Source: CAZLGM01 sp964623625 (lineage in GTDB: Bacteria; Desulfobacterota; Desulfobulbia; Desulfobulbales; Desulfocapsaceae). Taken from it: a DNA stretch of 64,000 bases. The notes beneath the pieces were generated by a model that saw only the letters and a list, made by a program, of their open reading frames with translations, had not been told where the DNA came from and ran no database searches. The stretch is from NCBI GenBank assembly GCA_964623625.1, contig CAZUUJ010000012.1, forward strand, positions 1 to 64,000. The letters are read 5' to 3'. Below, piece after piece: positions 62,762-64,000 of this stretch. The position numbers and the translations under genes were made by a program. The number at the start of each line of letters is the position of its first letter. The stretch's first letter is position 1.

Positions 62762-63886
62762 TCAACAATACTGTACCTCTCCTTCGACCATCATATCCTC
62801 ACCCACACGTTCATAATTGACCCGGTCAATGCGGATAGCCTGCTGGCGGCCCAGGATGTTAAGATCACTGATCACGCTGTTACCACCGTCTCCCGCGAAA
62901 ATCGGTGCATAGAACAGTTGAACGTAATCGACAAGATTCTCCCGTAAGAAGCTGCCGTGGATTCCAGCACCACCCTCAACAAGAACAGAAGTTATCCCTC
63001 TTCTTCCCAGGACTCTTAAAACCTTTTTGGGATCGATATGGCCGTCATCACCGGTCTCTATCCGAAAGATATCAGTTGTTTCAGAACGTAATGCTTCCAC
63101 TTTTTGTTCGTCCACTTCCATGCCGCAGAAGACCCAGGTTGGAGATGGTGATTCGAGATGAAGTACATTGGCTGATTTTGAGATATGCAACCCTGTGTCT
63201 AGAATTATTCTGGTTGGATCATGCCCTGCTTCCTCATCCAATCGGGTTGTCAATGAAGGATTATCGGCAATCACCGTTCCAATACCAACAAGAATACCAT
63301 CGGTAATATCCCGTAGACGATGCACTCTCTCCCAGGATGACCTGGAGGTGATCCGTCCGGAAACACCCTTCTGGTAACTGATGCGGCCATCCAGACTGAG
63401 ACCCGCTTTCATGATAACCCATGGAGTGGAGGTTGTGATATATTTGATGAACGGTCGGTTGATATCGATGCAGCTCTGTTCAAGAACCGCCGATCGTACT
63501 TCGATACCATGATCCTGAAGATAGCGAATACCATTTCCGGAAACCAACGGATTGGGATCAATCATTCCCACGACAACCCGTTTGATGCCGCTTTCGACAA
63601 CGGCTTCACAGCAGGGAGGTGTCTGTCCGGTATGACTGCACGGCTCAAGTGTAACGTAGAGTGTTGCGCCCTTTGCCTTCTCTCCGGCATTCCGTAGGGC
63701 ATGAATCTCGGCATGGGGTGTGCCGGCCTTTTTATGATATCCCTGACCGACCACCTTGTTGTTATCAACGATTAAGGCGCCAACACACGGATTGGGTGAG
63801 GTTCTGCCAAGCCCCTTTCCGGCCTCCTGCAGGGCAAGTGCCATCCATTTTTCATCAGCTTCCACACTCACTTCGTAACCTATCAC
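62762..63886 (-). CDS. ribD: Bifunctional riboflavin deaminase/reductase
   Basis: The 374-residue protein has an N-terminal deaminase: WMALALQEAGKGLGRTSPNP, CVGALIVDNNKVVGQGYH, HAEIHALRNAGEKAKG and LEPCSHTGQTPPCCEAVVES with the zinc ligands His and two Cys. A C-terminal reductase domain follows (WVIMKAGLSLDGRISYQKGV, GILVGIGTVIADNPSLTTR, VLVEGGAGIHGSFL). It does two steps of riboflavin synthesis. The GTG at 63886 is the likely start, since the conserved core begins only 14 residues later. Upstream, 63887-64000 ends in a repeat-like GC-rich stretch (GGCGCAGTGGA). Confidence 0.95.
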   Translation of the reverse strand: MIGYEVSVEADEKWMALALQEAGKGLGRTSPNPCVGALIVDNNKVVGQGYHKKAGTPHAEIHALRNAGEKAKGATLYVTLEPCSHTGQTPPCCEAVVESGIKRVVVGMIDPNPLVSGNGIRYLQDHGIEVRSAVLEQSCIDINRPFIKYITTSTPWVIMKAGLSLDGRISYQKGVSGRITSRSSWERVHRLRDITDGILVGIGTVIADNPSLTTRLDEEAGHDPTRIILDTGLHISKSANVLHLESPSPTWVFCGMEVDEQKVEALRSETTDIFRIETGDDGHIDPKKVLRVLGRRGITSVLVEGGAGIHGSFLRENLVDYVQLFYAPIFAGDGGNSVISDLNILGRQQAIRIDRVNYERVGEDMMVEGEVQYC

Positions 63887-64000
63887 GGGGAAAGCAACAT
63901 AATTAATCTTAAGGAAAAATTGTACGCGTTCACAGGGTGTGCCTGATGCGGGTAGGTAAGCGGAGCAAAGCGCAGACTCCGAGCTGCAAGGCGCAGTGGA

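Overview
The window looks like a chromosomal segment of a Gram-negative, moderate-GC bacterium, most likely a Desulfobacterota (delta-proteobacterial sulfate-reducer type) relative. This is inferred from gene content: a PxxKW-type cysteine-rich small protein, a solo Rieske/cytochrome b pair, an MglA/roadblock operon, and leuA, ilvN, psd and pssA side by side. No rRNA or tRNA gene was seen.

About 1-41.4 kb is a surface-polysaccharide (O-antigen/capsule/EPS) locus, almost all on the minus strand and probably read from a promoter near 41.49 kb. It holds nucleotide-sugar enzymes (GDP-mannose 4,6-dehydratase, GDP-fucose synthase, a second GMD-like enzyme, GDP-mannose 3,5-epimerase-like, UDP-glucose 4-epimerase, UDP-xylose synthase-like). 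It also holds an initiating polyprenyl-phosphate sugar-phosphate transferase (cut by the window start), a Wzx-type flippase, a Wzy/O-antigen-ligase-like membrane protein and about nine glycosyltransferases. Decoration functions are unusually numerous: three NodU/TobZ/SxtI-type carbamoyltransferases, an AsnB-type amidotransferase, six methyltransferases (two FkbM), an acyltransferase-3, an SGNH hydrolase and a radical SAM protein. The third carbamoyltransferase sits with SxtJ-like and DUF5989 (SxtK-like) small membrane proteins. A short plus-strand island (3.8-7.3 kb) carries the epimerase, a frameshifted glycosyltransferase and an uncharacterised nucleotidyltransferase.

The locus has taken mobile DNA. 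There is an IS1380-family element with a 5-bp target duplication (28863-30510), a 244-bp non-autonomous palindromic element with matching ends and its own 5-bp duplication (15202-15445), a second TA-flanked palindromic element (17136-17281), and a HepT-like relic (36223-36569).

From 41.5 to 64 kb the genes are mostly housekeeping. leuA is preceded by a Leu/Val-rich leader peptide and attenuator. Diverging from it are ilvN, psd, pssA, asd, rsmD, coaD and a minimal Rieske/cytochrome b pair. Next is a minus-strand operon of roadblock protein, MglA-like GTPase and a 978-residue acidic protein with three copies of an unrecognised domain. Then come tatD, a YggS-type PLP protein, ugd, the PxxKW protein, a PilC/GspF protein, an IHF-alpha-like protein, a ParB-domain protein and ribD. 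ugd supplies UDP-glucuronate, the substrate of the UDP-xylose synthase in the sugar locus.
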